64,000 nt of DNA from Euptelea pleiosperma (taxonomy: Eukaryota > Streptophyta > Magnoliopsida > Ranunculales > Eupteleaceae): positions 310,001 to 374,000 of the forward strand of contig JASUTR010000190.1 of NCBI GenBank assembly GCA_035048495.1. Direction: 5' to 3'. Every line of letters begins with the position of its first letter. Positions within the stretch are counted from its first letter, which is position 1. Shown one piece after another: positions 38,801-54,300 of the stretch. The position numbers and the translations under genes were made by a program. The notes beneath the pieces were generated by a model that had not been told where the DNA came from, ran no database searches, and saw only the letters and a program-made list of their open reading frames with translations.

Positions 38801-41800
38801 TCTAATTACGAGGTCCGGTTGTGATAAAGTCACAAGTTATAGGCTTCGGAATGTAACACACAAACTGAATCCAATTTGAGACCTTGACGCACGGATGGAA
38901 GTGACTTGTTTCTGCTGTCCCAAATCTTGTTCTAACACATAAAATCTGTTGAAACAATAGTAATGGAAGAGTTTGAGTCCCATTACGAGGTCCGGTTGCG
39001 AAAAAGTCACAAGTTATAGGCTTCGAAATATAACACACAAACTGAGTCCAATTTGAAACGTTGACGCACGGATGGAGCTAACTTGTTTCGACTGTCACAA
39101 ATCTAGTTCCAACATTTCAAATGTGTTGAAACAATAGTAATGGAAGAGTTTGAGTCCAATTACGAGGTCTAGTTGCGAAAAAGTCACAAGTTATAGGCTT
39201 CGTAATGTAACACACAAACTGTGTCCAATTAAAGACATTGTACACGGATGGAGCTAACTTGTTTCGGCTGTCCCGAATCTTGTTCCAACACTTCAAATGT
39301 GTGAAACAATAGTGATGGAAGAATTCGAGTCTAATTACGAGGTCTGGTTGCGAAAAAGTCACAAGTCATAGGCTTCGGAATGTATCACACAAACTGAGTC
39401 CAATTTGAGACATTGACGCACGAATGGAAGTAACTTGTTTCGACTGTCCCAAATCTTGTTCTAACACTTAAAATCTGTTGAAACAATAGTAATGGAAGAG
39501 TTTGAGTCCAATTACGAGGTCTGGTTGCGAAAAAGTTTCAAGTTATAGGCTTCGGAATGTAACACACAAACTGAGTCCAATTTGAGACGTTGACGCACGG
39601 ATGGAAGTAACTTGTTTCGACTGTCCCAAATCTTGTTCTAACACTTAAAATCTGTTGAAACAATAGTAATGGAAGAGTTTGAGTCCAATTACGAGGTCTG
39701 GTTGCGAAAAAGTCACAAGTTATAGGCTTCGGAATGTAAGACACAAATTGAGTCCAATTTGAGACGTGGACGCATGGATGGAGCTAACTTGTTTCGACTG
39801 TCACGAATCTTGTTCCAACACTTCATATGTGTTGAAACAATAGTATTGGAAGAGTTTGAGTCCAATTACGAGGTCCGGTTGCGAAAAAGTCACAAGTTAT
39901 AGGCTTCGTAATGTAACACACAAACTGAGTCAAATTAAAGACATTGACGAAAGGTTGTAGCTAACTTCTTTCGACTGTCCCGAATCTTGTTCCAACACTT
40001 CAAATGTGTTGAAACAATAGTGATGGAAGAGTTTGAGTCCAATTACGAGGTCTGGTTTCGCAAAAGTCACAAGTTATAGGCTTCAGAATGTAACACACAA
40101 ACTGAGTGCAATTTGAGACGTTGACGCACGGATGGAAGTAACTTGTTTCGACTATCCCAAATCTTGTTCTAACACTTAAAATCTGTTGATACAATAGTAA
40201 TGGAAGAGTTTGAGTCTAATTACGAGGTCCGGTTGCGAAAAAGTCACAAGTTATAGGCTTCGAAATATAACACACAAACTGAGTCCAATTTGAAATGTTG
40301 ACGCACGGATGGAGCTAACTTGTTTCGACTGTCACGAATCTTGTTCCAACACTTCAAATGTATTGAAACAATAGTAATGGAAGAGTTCGAGTCCAATTAC
40401 GAGGTCCAGTTGCGAAAAAGTCACAAGTTATAGGCTTCGGAATGTAACACACAAGCTGAGTCTAATTAAAGACATTGACGCACGGATGGAGCTAACTTGT
40501 TTCGACTGTCACGAATCTTGTTCCAACATTTCAAATGTGTTGAAACAATAGTAATGGAAGAGTTTGAGTCCAATTACGAGGTCTGGTTGTGAAAAAGTCA
40601 CAAGTTATAGGCTTCGGAATGTAACACACAAACTGAGTCCAATTTGAGACGTTGACGCACGGATGGAGCTAACTTGTTTCGATTGTCACGAATCTTGTTC
40701 CAACACTTCAAATGTGTTGAAACAATAGTGATGGAAGAATTCGAGACTAATTACGAGGTCTGGTTGCGAAAAAGTCACAAGTTATAAGCTTCGGAATGTA
40801 TCACACAAACTGAGTCCAATTAAAGACATTGACGAAAGGATGTAGCTAACTTCTTTCGACTGTCCCGAATCTTGTTCCAACACTTCAAATGTGTTGAAAC
40901 AATAGTGATGGAAGAGTTTGAGTCCAATTACGAGGTCCGATTGCGAAAAAGTCACAAGTTATAGGCTTCGTAATGTAACATACAAACTGTGTCCAATTAA
41001 AGACATTGACGCACGGATGGAGCTAACTTGTTTCGACTGTCCTGAATCTTGTTCCAACACTTCAAATGTGTTGAAACAATAGTGATGGAAGAGTTTGAGT
41101 CCAATTACGAGGTCTGGTTTCGCAAAAGTCACAAGTTATAGGCTTCAGAATGTAACACACAAACTGAGTGCAATTTGAGACGTTGACGCACGGATGGAAG
41201 TAACTTGTTTCGACTGTCCCAAATCTTGTTCTAACACTTAAAATCTGTTGATACAATAGTAATGGAAGAGTTTGAGTCTAATTACGAGGTCCGGTTGCGA
41301 AAAAGTCACAAGTTATAGGCTTCGAAATATAACACACAAACGGAGTCCAATTAAAGACATTGACGCACGGATGCAGCTAACTTGTTTCGACTGTCACGAA
41401 TCTTGTTCCAACACTTCAAATGTGTTCAAACAATAGTAATGGAAGAGTTCGAGTCCAATTACGTGGTCCGGTTGCGAAAAAGTCATAAGTTATAGGCTTC
41501 GGAATGTAACACACAAACTAAGTCTAATTAAAGACATTGACGCACGGATGGAGCTAACTTGTTTCGACTGTCCCGAATCTTGTTCCAACACTTCAAATGT
41601 GTTGAAACAATTGTAATGGAAGAGTTTGAGTCCAATTACGAGGTCCGGTTGCGAAAAAGTCACAAGTTATAGGCGTCGGAATGTAAGACACAAACTGAGT
41701 CCAACTTGAGAGGTTGACTAATGGATGGAGCTAACTTGTTTCGACTGTCACGAATCTTGTTCCAATACTTCAAATGTGTTGAAACAATAGTAATGGAAGG

Positions 41801-44800
41801 GTTTGAGTCCAATTACGAGGTCCGGTTGTGAAAAAGTCACAAGTTATAGGCTTCGTAATGTAACACACAAACTGAGTCAAATTAAAGACGTTGACGCACG
41901 GATGTAGCTAACTTCTTTCGACTGTCCCGAATCTTGTTCCAACACTTGAAATGTGTTGAAACAATAGTGATGGAAGAGTTCGAGTCCAATTACGAGGTCT
42001 GGTTGCGAAAAAGTCACAAGTTATAGGCTTCGTAATGTAACACACAAACTGTGTCCAATTAAAGACATTGACGCACGGATGGAGCTAACTTGTTTCGACT
42101 GTCCCAAATCTTGTTCCAACACTTCAAATGTGTTGAAACAATAGTGATGGAAGAGTTTGAGTCCAATTACGAGGTCTGGTTGCGCAAAAGTCACAAGTTA
42201 TTGGCTTCGGAATGTAACACACAAACTGAGTGCAATTTGAGACGTTGACGCACGGATGGAAGTAACTTGTTTCGACTATCCCAAATCTTGTTCTAACACT
42301 TAAAATATGTTGAAACAATAGTAATGGAAGAGTTTGAGTCCAATTACGAGGTCCGGTTGTGAAAAAGACACAAGTTATAGGCTTCGAAATATAACACACA
42401 AACTGAGTCCAATTTGAAACGTTGACGCACGGATGGAGCTAACTTGTTTGGACTGTCACAAATCTAGTTCCAACATTTCAAATGTGTTGAAACAATAGTA
42501 ATGGAAGAGTTTGAGTCCAATTACGAGGTCTAGTTGCGAAAAAGTCACAAGTTATAGGCTTCGTAATGTAACACACAAACTGTGTCCAATTAAAGACATT
42601 GTACACGGATGGAGCTAACTTGTTTCGACTGTCCCGAATCTTGTTCCAACACTTCAAATGTGTTGAAACAATAGTGATGGAAGAATTCGAGTCTAATTAC
42701 GAGGTCTGGTTGCGAAAAAGTCACAAGTTATAGGCTTCGGAATGTATCACACAAACTGAGTCCAATTTGAGACATTGACGCACGAATGGAAGTAACTTGT
42801 TTCGACTGTCACAAATCTAGTTCCAACATTTCAAATGTGTTGAAACAATAGTAATGGAAGAGTTTGAGTCCAATTACGAGGTCTGGTTGTGAAAAAGTCA
42901 CAGGTTATAGGCTTCGGAATGTAACACACAAACTGAGTCCAATTAAAGACATTGACACACGGATGGAGCTAACTTGTTTCGACTGTCCCGAATCTTGTTC
43001 CAACACTTCAAATGTGTTCAAACAATAGTAATGGAAGAATTCGAGTCTAATTATGAGGTTCGGTTGCGAAAAAGTCACAAGTTATAGGCCTCGGAATGTA
43101 TCACACAAACTGAGTCCAATTTGAGACATTGACGCACGAATAGAAGTAACTTGTTTCGACTGTCCCAAATCTTGTTCTAACACTTAAAATCTGTTGAAAC
43201 AATAGTAATGGAAGAGTTTGAGTCCAATTACGAGGTCTGGTTGCGAAAAAGTCACAAGTTATAGGCTTCGGAATGTAAGACACAAATTGAGTCCAATTTG
43301 AGACGTTGACGCATGGATGGAGCTAACTTATTTCGACTGTCACGAATCTTGTTCCAATACTTCAAATGTGTTGAAACAATAGTAATGGAAGAGTTTGAGT
43401 CCAATTACGAGGTCCGGTTGCGAAAAAGTCACAAGTTATAGGCTTCGGAATATAACACACAAACTGAGTCCAATTAAAGACATTGACGCACGGATGGAGC
43501 TAACTTGTTTCGAATGTCACAAATCTAGTTCCAACATTTCAAATGTGTTGAAACAATAGTAATGGAAGAGTTTGAGTCCAATTACGAGGTCTGGTTGTGA
43601 AAAAGTCACAAGTTATAGGCTTCGGAATGTAACACACAAACTGAGTCCAATTAAAGACATTGACACACGGATGGAGCTAACTTGTTTCGACTGTCCCGAA
43701 TCTTGTTCCAACACTTCAAATGTGTTGAAACAATAGTAATAGAAGAATTCGAGTCTAATTACGAGGTCCGGTTGTGATAAAGTCACAAGTTATAGGCTTC
43801 GGAATGTAACACACAAACTGAATCCAATTTGAGACCTTGACGCACGGATGGAAGTGACTTGTTTCTGCTGTCCCAAATCTTGTTCTAACACTTAAAATTT
43901 GTTGAAACAATAGTAATGGAAGAGTTTGAGTCCAATTACGAGGTCCGATTGCGAAAAAGTCACAAGTTATAGGCTTCGGAATATAACACACAAACTGAGT
44001 CCAATTTGAAACGTTGACGCACGGATGGAGCTAACTTGTTTCGACTATCACAAATCTAGTTCCAACATTTCAAATGTGTTGAAACAATTGTAATGGAAGA
44101 GTTTGAGTCGAATTACGAGGTCTAGTTGCGAAAAAGTCACAAGTTATAGGCTTCATAATGTAACACACAAACTGAGTCCAATTAAAGACATTGACACACG
44201 GATGGAGCTAACTTGTTTCGACTGTCCCGAATCTTGTTCCAACACTTCAAATGTGTTGAAACAATAGTAATAGAAGAATTCGAGTCTAATTACGAGGTCC
44301 GGTTGCGATAAAGTCACAAGCTATAGGCTTTGGAATGTTACACACAAACTGAATCCAATTTGAGACCTTGACGCACGGATGGGAGTGACCTGTTTCTGCT
44401 GTCCCAAATCTTATTCTAACACTTAAAATCTGTTGAAACAATAGTAATGGAAGAGTTTGAGTCCAATTACGAGGTCCGGTTGCGAAAAAGTCACAAGTTA
44501 TAGGCTTCGAAATATAACACACAAACTGAGTCCAATTTGAAACGTTGACGCACGGATGGAGCTAACTTGTTTCGACTGTCACAAATCTAGTTCCAACATT
44601 TCAAATGTGTTGAAACAATAGTAATGGAAGAGTTTGAGTCCAATTACGAGGTCTAGTTGCGAAAAAGTCACAAGTTATAGGCTTCGTAATGTAACACACA
44701 AACTGTGTCCAATTAAAGACATTGTACACGGATGGAGCTAACTTGTTTCGACTGTCCCGAATCTTGTTCCAACACTTCAAATGAGTTGAAACAATAGTGA

Positions 44801-45356
44801 TAGAAGAATTCGAGTCTAATTACGAGGTCTGGTTGTGAAAAAGTCACAAGTTATTGGCTTCGGAATGTATCACACAAACTGAGTCCAATTTGAGACATTG
44901 ACGCACGAATGGAAGTAACTTGTTTCGACTGTCCCAAATCTTGTTCTAACACTTTAAATCTGTTGAAACAATAGTAATGGAAGAGTTTGACTAAAATTAC
45001 GAGGTCTGGTTGCGAAAAAGTCACAAGTTATAGGCTTCGGAATGTAACACACAAACTGAGTCCAATTTGTGACGTTGACGCACGGATGGAAGTAACTTGT
45101 TTCGACTGTCCCAAATCTTGTTCTAACACTTAAAATCTGTTGAAACAATAGTAATGGAAGAGTTTGAGTCCAATTACGAGGTCCGGTTGCGAAAAAGACA
45201 CAAGTTATAGGCTTCGAAATATAACACACAAACTGAGTCCAATTTGAAACGTTGACGCACGGATGGAGCTAACTTGTTTCGACTGTCACAAATCTAGTTC
45301 CAACATTTCAAATGTGTTGAAACAATAGTAATGGAAGAGTTTGAGTCCAATTACAA
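35900..45356. repeat. Transitional satellite domain
   Basis: The satellite here shows no long near-identical tandem duplication that I could find. The TAATGGATGG variant, common to the left, is last seen near 41,720. GGTCTAGTTGCG, frequent to the right, first appears near 39,167. Short shared stretches link about 37.4-37.8 kb with about 41.8-42.2 kb, and about 39.98-40.33 kb with about 41.04-41.33 kb. No gene or insertion is visible. Confidence 0.7.
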
Positions 45357-48300
45357 GGTCTAGTTGCGAAAAAGTCACAAGTTATAGGCTTCGTAATGTA
45401 ACACACAAACTGTGTCCAATTAAAGACATTGTACACGGATGAAGCTAAGTTGTTTCGACTGTCCCGAATCTTGTTCCAACACTTCAAATGTGTTGAAACA
45501 ATAGTGATGGAAGAATTCGAGTCTAATTACGAGGTCTGGTTGCGAAAAAGTCACAAGTTATAGGCTTCGGAATGTATCACACAAACTGAGTCCAATTTGA
45601 GACATTGACGCACGAATGGAAGTAACTTGTTTCGACTGTCACAAATCTAGTTCCAACATTTCAAATGTGTTGAAACAATAGTAATGGAAGAGTTTGAGTC
45701 CAATTACGAGGTCTGGTTGTGAAAAAGTCACAAGTTATAGGCTTCGGAATGTAACACACAAACTGAGTCCAATTAAAGACATTGACGCATGGATGGAGCT
45801 AACTTATTTCGACTGTCACAAATCTTGTTCCAATACTTCAAATGTGTTGAAACAATAGTAATGGAAGAGTTTGAGTCCAATTACGAGGTCCGGTTGCGAA
45901 AAAGTCACAAGTTATAGGCTTCGGAATATAACACACAAACTGAGTCCAATTTGAAACGTTGACGCACGGATGGAGCTAACTTGTTTCGACTGTCACAAAT
46001 CTAGTTCCAACATTTCAAATGTGTTGAAACAATAGTAATGGAAGAGTTTGAGTCCAATTACGAGGTCTGGTTGTGAAAAAGTCACAAGTTATAGGCTTCG
46101 GAATGTAACACACAAACTGAGTCCAATTAAAGACATTGACACACGGATGGAGCTAACTTGTTTCGACTGTCCCGAATCTTGTTTCAACACTTCAAATGTG
46201 TTGAAACAATAGTGATGGAAGAATTCGAGTCTAATTACGAGGTCTGGTTGCGAAAAAGTCACAAGTTATAGGCTTCGGAATGTATCACACAAACTGAGTC
46301 CAATTTGAGACATTGACGCACGAATGGAAGTAACTTGTTTCGACTGTCACAAATCTAGTTCCAACATTTCAAATGTGTTGAAACAATAGTAATGGAAGAG
46401 TTTGAGTCCAATTACGAGGTCTGGTTGTGAAAAAGTCACAAGTTATAGGCTTCGGAATGTAACACACAAACTGAGTCCAATTAAAGACATTGACACACGG
46501 ATGGAGCTAACTTGTTTCGACTGTCCCGAATCTTGTTTCAACACTTCAAATGTGTTGAAACAATAGTAATAGAAGAATTCGAGTCTAATTACGAGGTCCG
46601 GTTGTGATAAAGTCACAAGTTATAGGCTTCGGAATGTAACACACAAACTGAATCCAATTTGAGACCTTAACGCACGGATGGAAGTGACTTGTTTCTGCTG
46701 TCCCAAAACTTGTTCTAACACTTAAAATTTCTTGAAACAATAGTAATGGAAGAGTTTGAGTCCAATTACGAGGTCCGATTGCGAAAAAGTCACAAGTTAT
46801 AGGCTTCGGAATATAACACACATACTGAGTCCAATTTGAAACGTTGACACACGGATGGAGCTAACTTGTTTCGACTGTCACAAATCTAGTTCCAACATTT
46901 CAAATGTGTTGAAACAATAGTAATGGAAGAGTTTGGGTCCAATTACGAGGTCTAGTTGCGAAAAAGTCACAAGTTATAGGCTTCGTAATGTAACACACAA
47001 ACTGTGTCCAATTAAAGACATTGTACACGGATGGAGCTAACTTGTTTCGACTGTCCCGAATCTTGTTCCAACCCTTCAAATGTGTTGAAACAATAGTGAT
47101 AGAAGAATTCGAGTCTAATTATGAGGTCTAGTTGTGAAAAAGTCACAAGTTATAGGCTTGGGAATGTATCACACAAACTGAGTCCAATTTGAGACATTGA
47201 TGCACGAATAGAAGTAACTTGTTTCGACTGTCCCAAATCTTGTTCTAACACTTAAAATCTGTTGAAACAATAGTAATGGAAGAGTTTGAGTCCAATTACG
47301 AGGTCTGGTTGCGAAAAAGTCACAAGTTTTAGGCTTCGGAATGTAAGACACAAATTGAGTCCAATTTGAGACGTTGACGCATGGATGGAGCTAACTTATT
47401 TCGACTGTCACGAATCTTGTTCCAATACTTCAAATGTGTTGAAACAATAGTAATGGAAGAGTTTGAGTCCAATTACGAGGTCCGGTTGCGAAAAAGTCAC
47501 AAGTTATAGGCTTCGGAATATAACGCACAAACTGAGTCCAATTAAAGACATTGACGCACGGATGGAGCTAACTTGTTTCGACTGTCACAAATCTAGTTCC
47601 AACATTTCAAATGTGTTGAAACAATAGTAATGGAAGAGTTTCAGTCTAATTACGAGGTCTGGTTGTGAAAAAGTCACAAGTTATAGGCTTCGGAATGTAA
47701 CACACAAACTGAGTCCAATTAAAGACATTGACACACGGATGGAGCTAACTTGTTTCGACTGTCCCGAATCTTGTTCCAACACTTCAAATGTGTTGAAACA
47801 ATAGTAATAGAAGAATTCGAGTCTAATTACGAGGCCCGGTTGTGATAAAGTCACAAGCCATAGGCTTCGGAATGTTACACACAAACTGAATCCAATTTGA
47901 GACCTTGACGCACGGATGGAAGTGACTTGTTTCTGCTGTCCCAAATCTTATTCTAACACTTAAAATCTGTTGAAACAATAGTAATGGAAGAGTTTGAGTC
48001 CAATTACGAGCTCCGGTTGCGAAAAAGTCACAAGTTATAGGCTTCGAAATATAATACACAAACTGAGTCCAATTTGAAACGTTGACGCACGGATGGAGCT
48101 AACTTGTTTCGACTGTCACAAATCTAGTTCCAACATTTCAAATGTGTTGAAACAATAGTAATGGAAGAGTTTGAGTCCAATTACGAGGTCTAGTTGCGAA
48201 AAAGTCACAAGTTATAGGCTTCGTAATGTAACACACAAACTGTGTCCAATTAAAGACATTGTACACGGATAGAGCTAACTTGTTTCGACTGTCCCGAATC

Positions 48301-51300
48301 TTGTTCCAACACTTCAAATGTGTTGAAACAATAGTGATGGAAGAATTCGAGTCTAATTACGTGGTCTGGTTGCGAAAAAGTCACAAGTTATAGGCTTCGG
48401 AATGTATCACACAAACTGAGTCCAATTTGAGACATTGACGCACGAATAGAAGTAACTTGTTTCGACTGTCCCAAATCTTGTTCTAACACTTAAAATCTGT
48501 TGAAACAATAGTAATGGAAGAGTTTGAGTCCAATTACGAGGTCTGGTTCCGAAAAAGTCACAAGTTATAGGCTTCGGAATGTAAATCACAAACTGAGTCC
48601 AATTTGAGACGTTGACGCACGGATGGAAGTAACTTGTTTCGACTCTCCCAAATCTTATTCTAACACTTAAAATCTGTTGAAACAATAGTAATGGAAGAGT
48701 TTGAGTCCAATTACGAGGTCTGGTTGCGAAAAAGTCACAAGTTATAGGCTTCGGAATGTAAGACACAAATTGAGTCCAATTTGAGACGTTGACGCATGGA
48801 TGGAGCTAACTTGTTTCGACTGTCAGGAATCTTGTTCCAACACTTCATATGTGTTGAAACAATAGTATTGGAAGAGTTTGAGTCCAATTACGAGGTCCGG
48901 TTGCGAAAAAGTCACTAGTTAATGGCTTCGTAATGTAACACACAAACTGAGTCAAATTAAAGACATTGACGCACGAATGGAGCTAACTTGTTTCGACTGT
49001 CACAAATCTAATTCCAACATTTTAAATGTGTTGAAACAATAGTAATGGAAGAGTTTGAGTCCAATTACGAGGTCCGGTTGCGAAAAAGTCACAAGTTATA
49101 GGCTTCGAAATATAACACACAAACTGAGTCCAATTTGAAACGTTGACGCACGGATGGAGCTAACTTGTTTCGACTATCACAAATCTAGTTCCAACATTTC
49201 AAATGTGTTGAAACAATAGTAATGGAAGAGTTTGAGTCCAATTACGAGGTCTAGTTGCGAAAAAGTCACAAGTTATTGGCTTCGTAATGTAACACACAAA
49301 CTGTGTCCAATTAAAGACATTATACACGGATGGAGCTAACTTGTTTCGACTGTCCCGAATCTTGTTCCAACACTTCAAATGTGTTGAAACAATAGTGATG
49401 GAAGAATTCGAGTCTAATTACGAGGTCTGGTTGCGAAAAAGTCACAAGTTATAGGCTTCGGAATGTATCACACAAACTGAGTCCAATTTGAGACATTGAC
49501 GCACGAATGGAAGTAACTTGTTTCGACTGTCACAAATCTAGTTCCAACATTTCAAATGTGTTGAAACAATAGTAATGGAAGAGTTTGAGTCCAATTACGA
49601 GGTCTGGTTGTGAAAAAGTCACAAGTTATAGGCTTCGGAATGTAACACACAAACTGAGTCCAATTTGAGACATTGACGCACGAATGGAAGTAACTTGTTT
49701 CGACTGTCCCAAATCTTGTTCTAACACTTAAAATCTGTTGAAACAATAGTAATGGAAGAGTTTGAGTCCAATTACGAGGTCTGGTTGCGAAAAAGTCACA
49801 AGTTATAGGCTTCGGAATGTAAGACACAAATTGAGTCCAATTTGAGACGTTGACGCATGGATGGAGCTAACTTGTTTCGACTGTCAGGAATCTTGTTCCA
49901 ACACTTCATATGTGTTGAAACAATAGTATTGGAAGAGTTTGAGTCCAATTACGAGGTCCGGTTGCGAAAAAGTCACTAGTTATAGGCTTCGTAATGTAAC
50001 ACACAAACTGAGTCAAATTAAAGACATTGACGCACGAATGGAGCTAACTTGTTTCGACTGTCACAAATCTAATTCCAACATTTTAAATGTGTTGAAACAA
50101 TAGTAATGGAAGAGTTTGAGTCCAATTACGAGGTCTGGTTGTGAAAAAGTCACAAGTTATAGGCTTTGGAATGTAACACACAAACTGAGTCCAATTAAAG
50201 ACATTGACACACGGATGGAGCTAACTTGTTTCGACTGTCCCGAATCTTGTTCCAACACTTCAAATGTGTTGAAACAATAGTAATAGAAGAATTCGAGTCT
50301 AATTACGAGGTCCGGTTGTGATAAAGTCACAAGTTATAGGCTTCGGAATGTTACACACAAACTGAATCCAATTTGAGACCTTGACGGACGGATGGAAGTG
50401 ACTTGTTTCTGCTGTCCCAAATCTTTTTCTAACACTTAAAATCTGTTGAAACAATAGTAATGGAAGAGTTTGAGTCCAATTACGAGGTCCGGTTGCGAAA
50501 AAGTCACAAGTTATAGGCTTCGAAATATAACACACAAACTGAGTCCAATTTGAAACGTTGACGCACGGATGGAGCTAACTTGTTTCGACTATCACAAATC
50601 TAGTTCCAACATTTCAAATGTGTTGAAACAATAGTAATGGAAGAGTTTGAGTCCAATTACGAGGTCTAGTTGCGAAAAAGTCACAAGTTATAGGCTTCGT
50701 AATGTAACACACAAACTGTGTCCAATTAAAGACATTATACACGGATGGAGCTAACTTGTTTCGACTGTCCCGAATCTTGTTCCAACACTTCAAATGTGTT
50801 GAAACAATAGTGATGGAAGAATTCGAGTCTAATTACGAGGTCTGGTTGCGAAAAAGTCACAAGTTATAGGCTTCGGAATGTATCACACAAACTGAGTCCA
50901 ATTTGAGACATTGACGCACGAATGGAAGTAACTTGTTTCGACTGTCACAAATCTAGTTCCAACATTTCAAATGTGTTGAAACAATAGTAATGGAAGAGTT
51001 TGAGTCCAATTACGAGGTCTGGTTGTGAAAAAGTCACAAGTTATAGGCTTCGGAATGTAACACACAAACTGAGTCCAATTAAAGACATTGACACACGGAT
51101 GGAGCTAACTTGTTTCGACTGTCCCGAATCTTGTTCCAACACTTCAAATGTGTTGAAACAATAGTAATAGAAGAATTCGAGTCTAATTACGAGGTCCGGT
51201 TGTGATAAAGTCACAAGTTATAGGCTTCGGAATGTAACACACAAACTGAATCCAATTTGAGACCTTGACGCACGGATGGAAGTGACTTGTTTCTGCTGTC

Positions 51301-54300
51301 CCAAATCTTGTTCTAACACTTAAAATTTGTTGAAACAATAGTAATGGAAGAGTTTGAGTCCAATTACGAGGTCCGATTGCGAAAAAGTCACAAGTTATAG
51401 GCTTCGGAATATAACACACAAACTGAGTCCAATTTGAAACGTTGACGCACGGATTGAGCTAACTTGTTTCGACTGTCACAAATCTAGTTCCAACATTTCA
51501 AATGTGTTGAAACAATAGTAATGGAAGAGTTTGAGTCCAATTACGAGGTCTAGTTGTGAAAAAGTCACAAGTTATAGGCTTCGTAATGTAACACACAAAC
51601 TGTGTCCAATTAAAGACATTGTACACGGATGGAGCTAACTTGTTTCGACTGTCCCGAATCTTGTTCCAACACTTCAAATGTGTTGAAACAATAGTGATAG
51701 AAGAATTCGAGTCTAATTACGAGATCTGGTTGTGAAAAAGTCACAAGTTATAGGCTTCGGAATGTATCACACAAACTGAGTCCAATTTGAGACATTGACG
51801 CACGAATGGAAGTAACTTGTTTCGACTGTCCCAAATCTTGTTCTAACACTTTAAATCTGTTGAAACAATAGTAATGGAAGAGTTTGAGTCCAATTACGAG
51901 GTCTGGTTTGAAAAAGTCACAAGTTATAGGCTTCGGAATGTAACACACAAACTGAGTCCAATTTGTGACGTTGACGCACGGATGGAAGTAACTTGTTTCG
52001 ACTGTCCCAAATCTTGGTCTAACACTTAAAATCTGTTGAAACAATAGTAATGGAAGAGTTTGAGTCCAATTACGAGGTCCGGTTGCGAAAAAGACACAAG
52101 TTATAGGCTTCGAAATATAACACACAAACTGAGTCCAATTTGAAACGTTGACGCACGGATGGAGCTAACTTGTTTCGACTGTCACAAATCTAGTTCCAAC
52201 ATTTCAAATGTGTTGAAACAATAGTAATGGAAGAGTTTGAGTCCAATTACGAGGTCTAGTTGCGAAAAAGTCACAGGTTATAGGCTTCGTAATGTAACAC
52301 ACAAACTGTGTCCAATTAAAGACATTGTACACGGATGAAGCTAACTTGTTTCGACTGTCCCGAATCTTGTTCCAACACTTCAAATGTGTTGAAACAATAG
52401 TGATGGAAGAATTCGAGTCTAATTACGAGGTCTGGTTGCGAAAAAGTCACAAGTTATAGGCTTCGGAATGTATCACACAAACTGAGTCCAATTTGAGACA
52501 TTGACGCACGAATGGAAGTAACTTGTTTCGACTGTCACAAATCTAGTTCCAACATTTCAAATGTGTTGAAACAATAGTAATGGAAGAGTTTGAGTCCAAT
52601 TACGAGGTCTGGTTGTGAAAAAGTCACAAGTTATAGGCTTCGGAATGTAACACACAAACTGAGTCCAATTAAAGACATTGACGCATGGATGGAGCTAACT
52701 TATTTCGACTGTCACGAATCTTGTTCCAATACTTCAAATGTGTTGAAACAATAGTAATGGAAGAGTTTGAGTCCAATTACGAGGTCCGGTTGCGAAAAAG
52801 TCACAAGTTATAGGCTTCGGAATATAACACACAAACTGAGTCCAATTTGAAACGTTGACGCACGGATGGAGCTAACTTGTTTCGACTGTCACAAATCTAG
52901 TTCCAACATTTCAAATGTGTTGAAACAATAGTAATGGAAGAGTTTGAGTCCAATTACGAGGTCTAGTTGCGAAAAAGTCACAAGTTATAGGCTTCGTAAT
53001 GTAACACACAAACTGTGTCCAATTAAAGACATTGTACACGGATGGAGCTAACTTGTTTCGACTGTCCCGAATCTTGTTCCAACACTTCAAATGTGTTGAA
53101 ACAATAGTGATGGAAGAATTCGAGTCTAATTACGAGGTCTGGTTGCGAAAAAGTCACAAGTTATAGGCTTCGGAATGTATCACACAAACTGAGTCCAATT
53201 TGAGACATTGACGCACGAATGGAAGTAACTTGTTTCGACTGTCACAAATCTAGTTCCAACATTTCAAATGTGTTGAAACAATAGTAATGGAAGAGTTTGA
53301 GTCCAATTACGAGGTCTGGTTGTGAAAAAGTCACAAGTTATAGGCTTCGGAATGTAACACACAAACTGAGTCCAATTAAAGACATTGACACACGGATGGA
53401 GCTAACTTGTTTCGACTGTCCCGAATCTTGTTCCAACACTTCAAATGTGTTGAAACAATAGTGATGGAAGAATTCGAGTCTAATTACGAGGTCTGGTTGC
53501 GAAAAAGTCACAAGTTATAGGCTTCGGAATGTATCACACAAACTGAGTCCAATTTGAGACATTGACGCACGAATGGAAGTAACTTGTTTCGACTGTCACA
53601 AATCTAGTTCCAACATTTCAAATGTGTTGAAACAATAGTAATGGAAGAGTTTGAGTCCAATTACGAGGTCTGGTTGTGAAAAAGTCACAAGTTATAGGCT
53701 TCGGAATGTAACACACAAACTGAGTCCAATTAAAGACATTGACACACGGATGGAGCTAACTTGTTTCGACTGTCCCGAATCTTGTTCCAACACTTCAAAT
53801 GTGTTGAAACAATAGTAATAGAAGAATTTGAGTCTAATTACGAGGTCCGGTTGTGATAAAGTCACAAGTTATAGGCTTCGGAATGTAACACACAAACTGA
53901 ATCCAATTTCTGACCTTGACGCACGGATGGAAGTGACTTGTTTCTGCTGTCCCAAATCTTATTCTAACACTTAAAATCTGTTGAAACAATAGTAATGGAA
54001 GAGTTTGAGTCCAATTACGAGCTCCGGTTGCGAAAAAGTCACAAGTTATAGGCTTCGAAATATAATACACAAACTGAGTCCAATTTGAAACGTTGACGCA
54101 CGGATGGAGCTAACTTGTTTCGACTGTCACAAATCTAGTTCCAACATTTCAAATGTGTTGAAACAATAGTAATGGAAGAGTTTGAGTCCAATTACGAGGT
54201 CTAGTTGCGAAAAAGTCACAAGTTATAGGCTTCGTAATGTAACACACAAACTGTGTCCAATTAAAGACATTGTACACGGATAGAGCTAACTTGTTTCGAC

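Noticed and set aside
40000..41256. A 6-unit (1,062-bp) tandem duplication
   Set aside because: Agreement covers only about 300 bp around each position (about 39.98-40.33 kb and 41.04-41.33 kb); the units between do not match in order, so it is a short shared patch.
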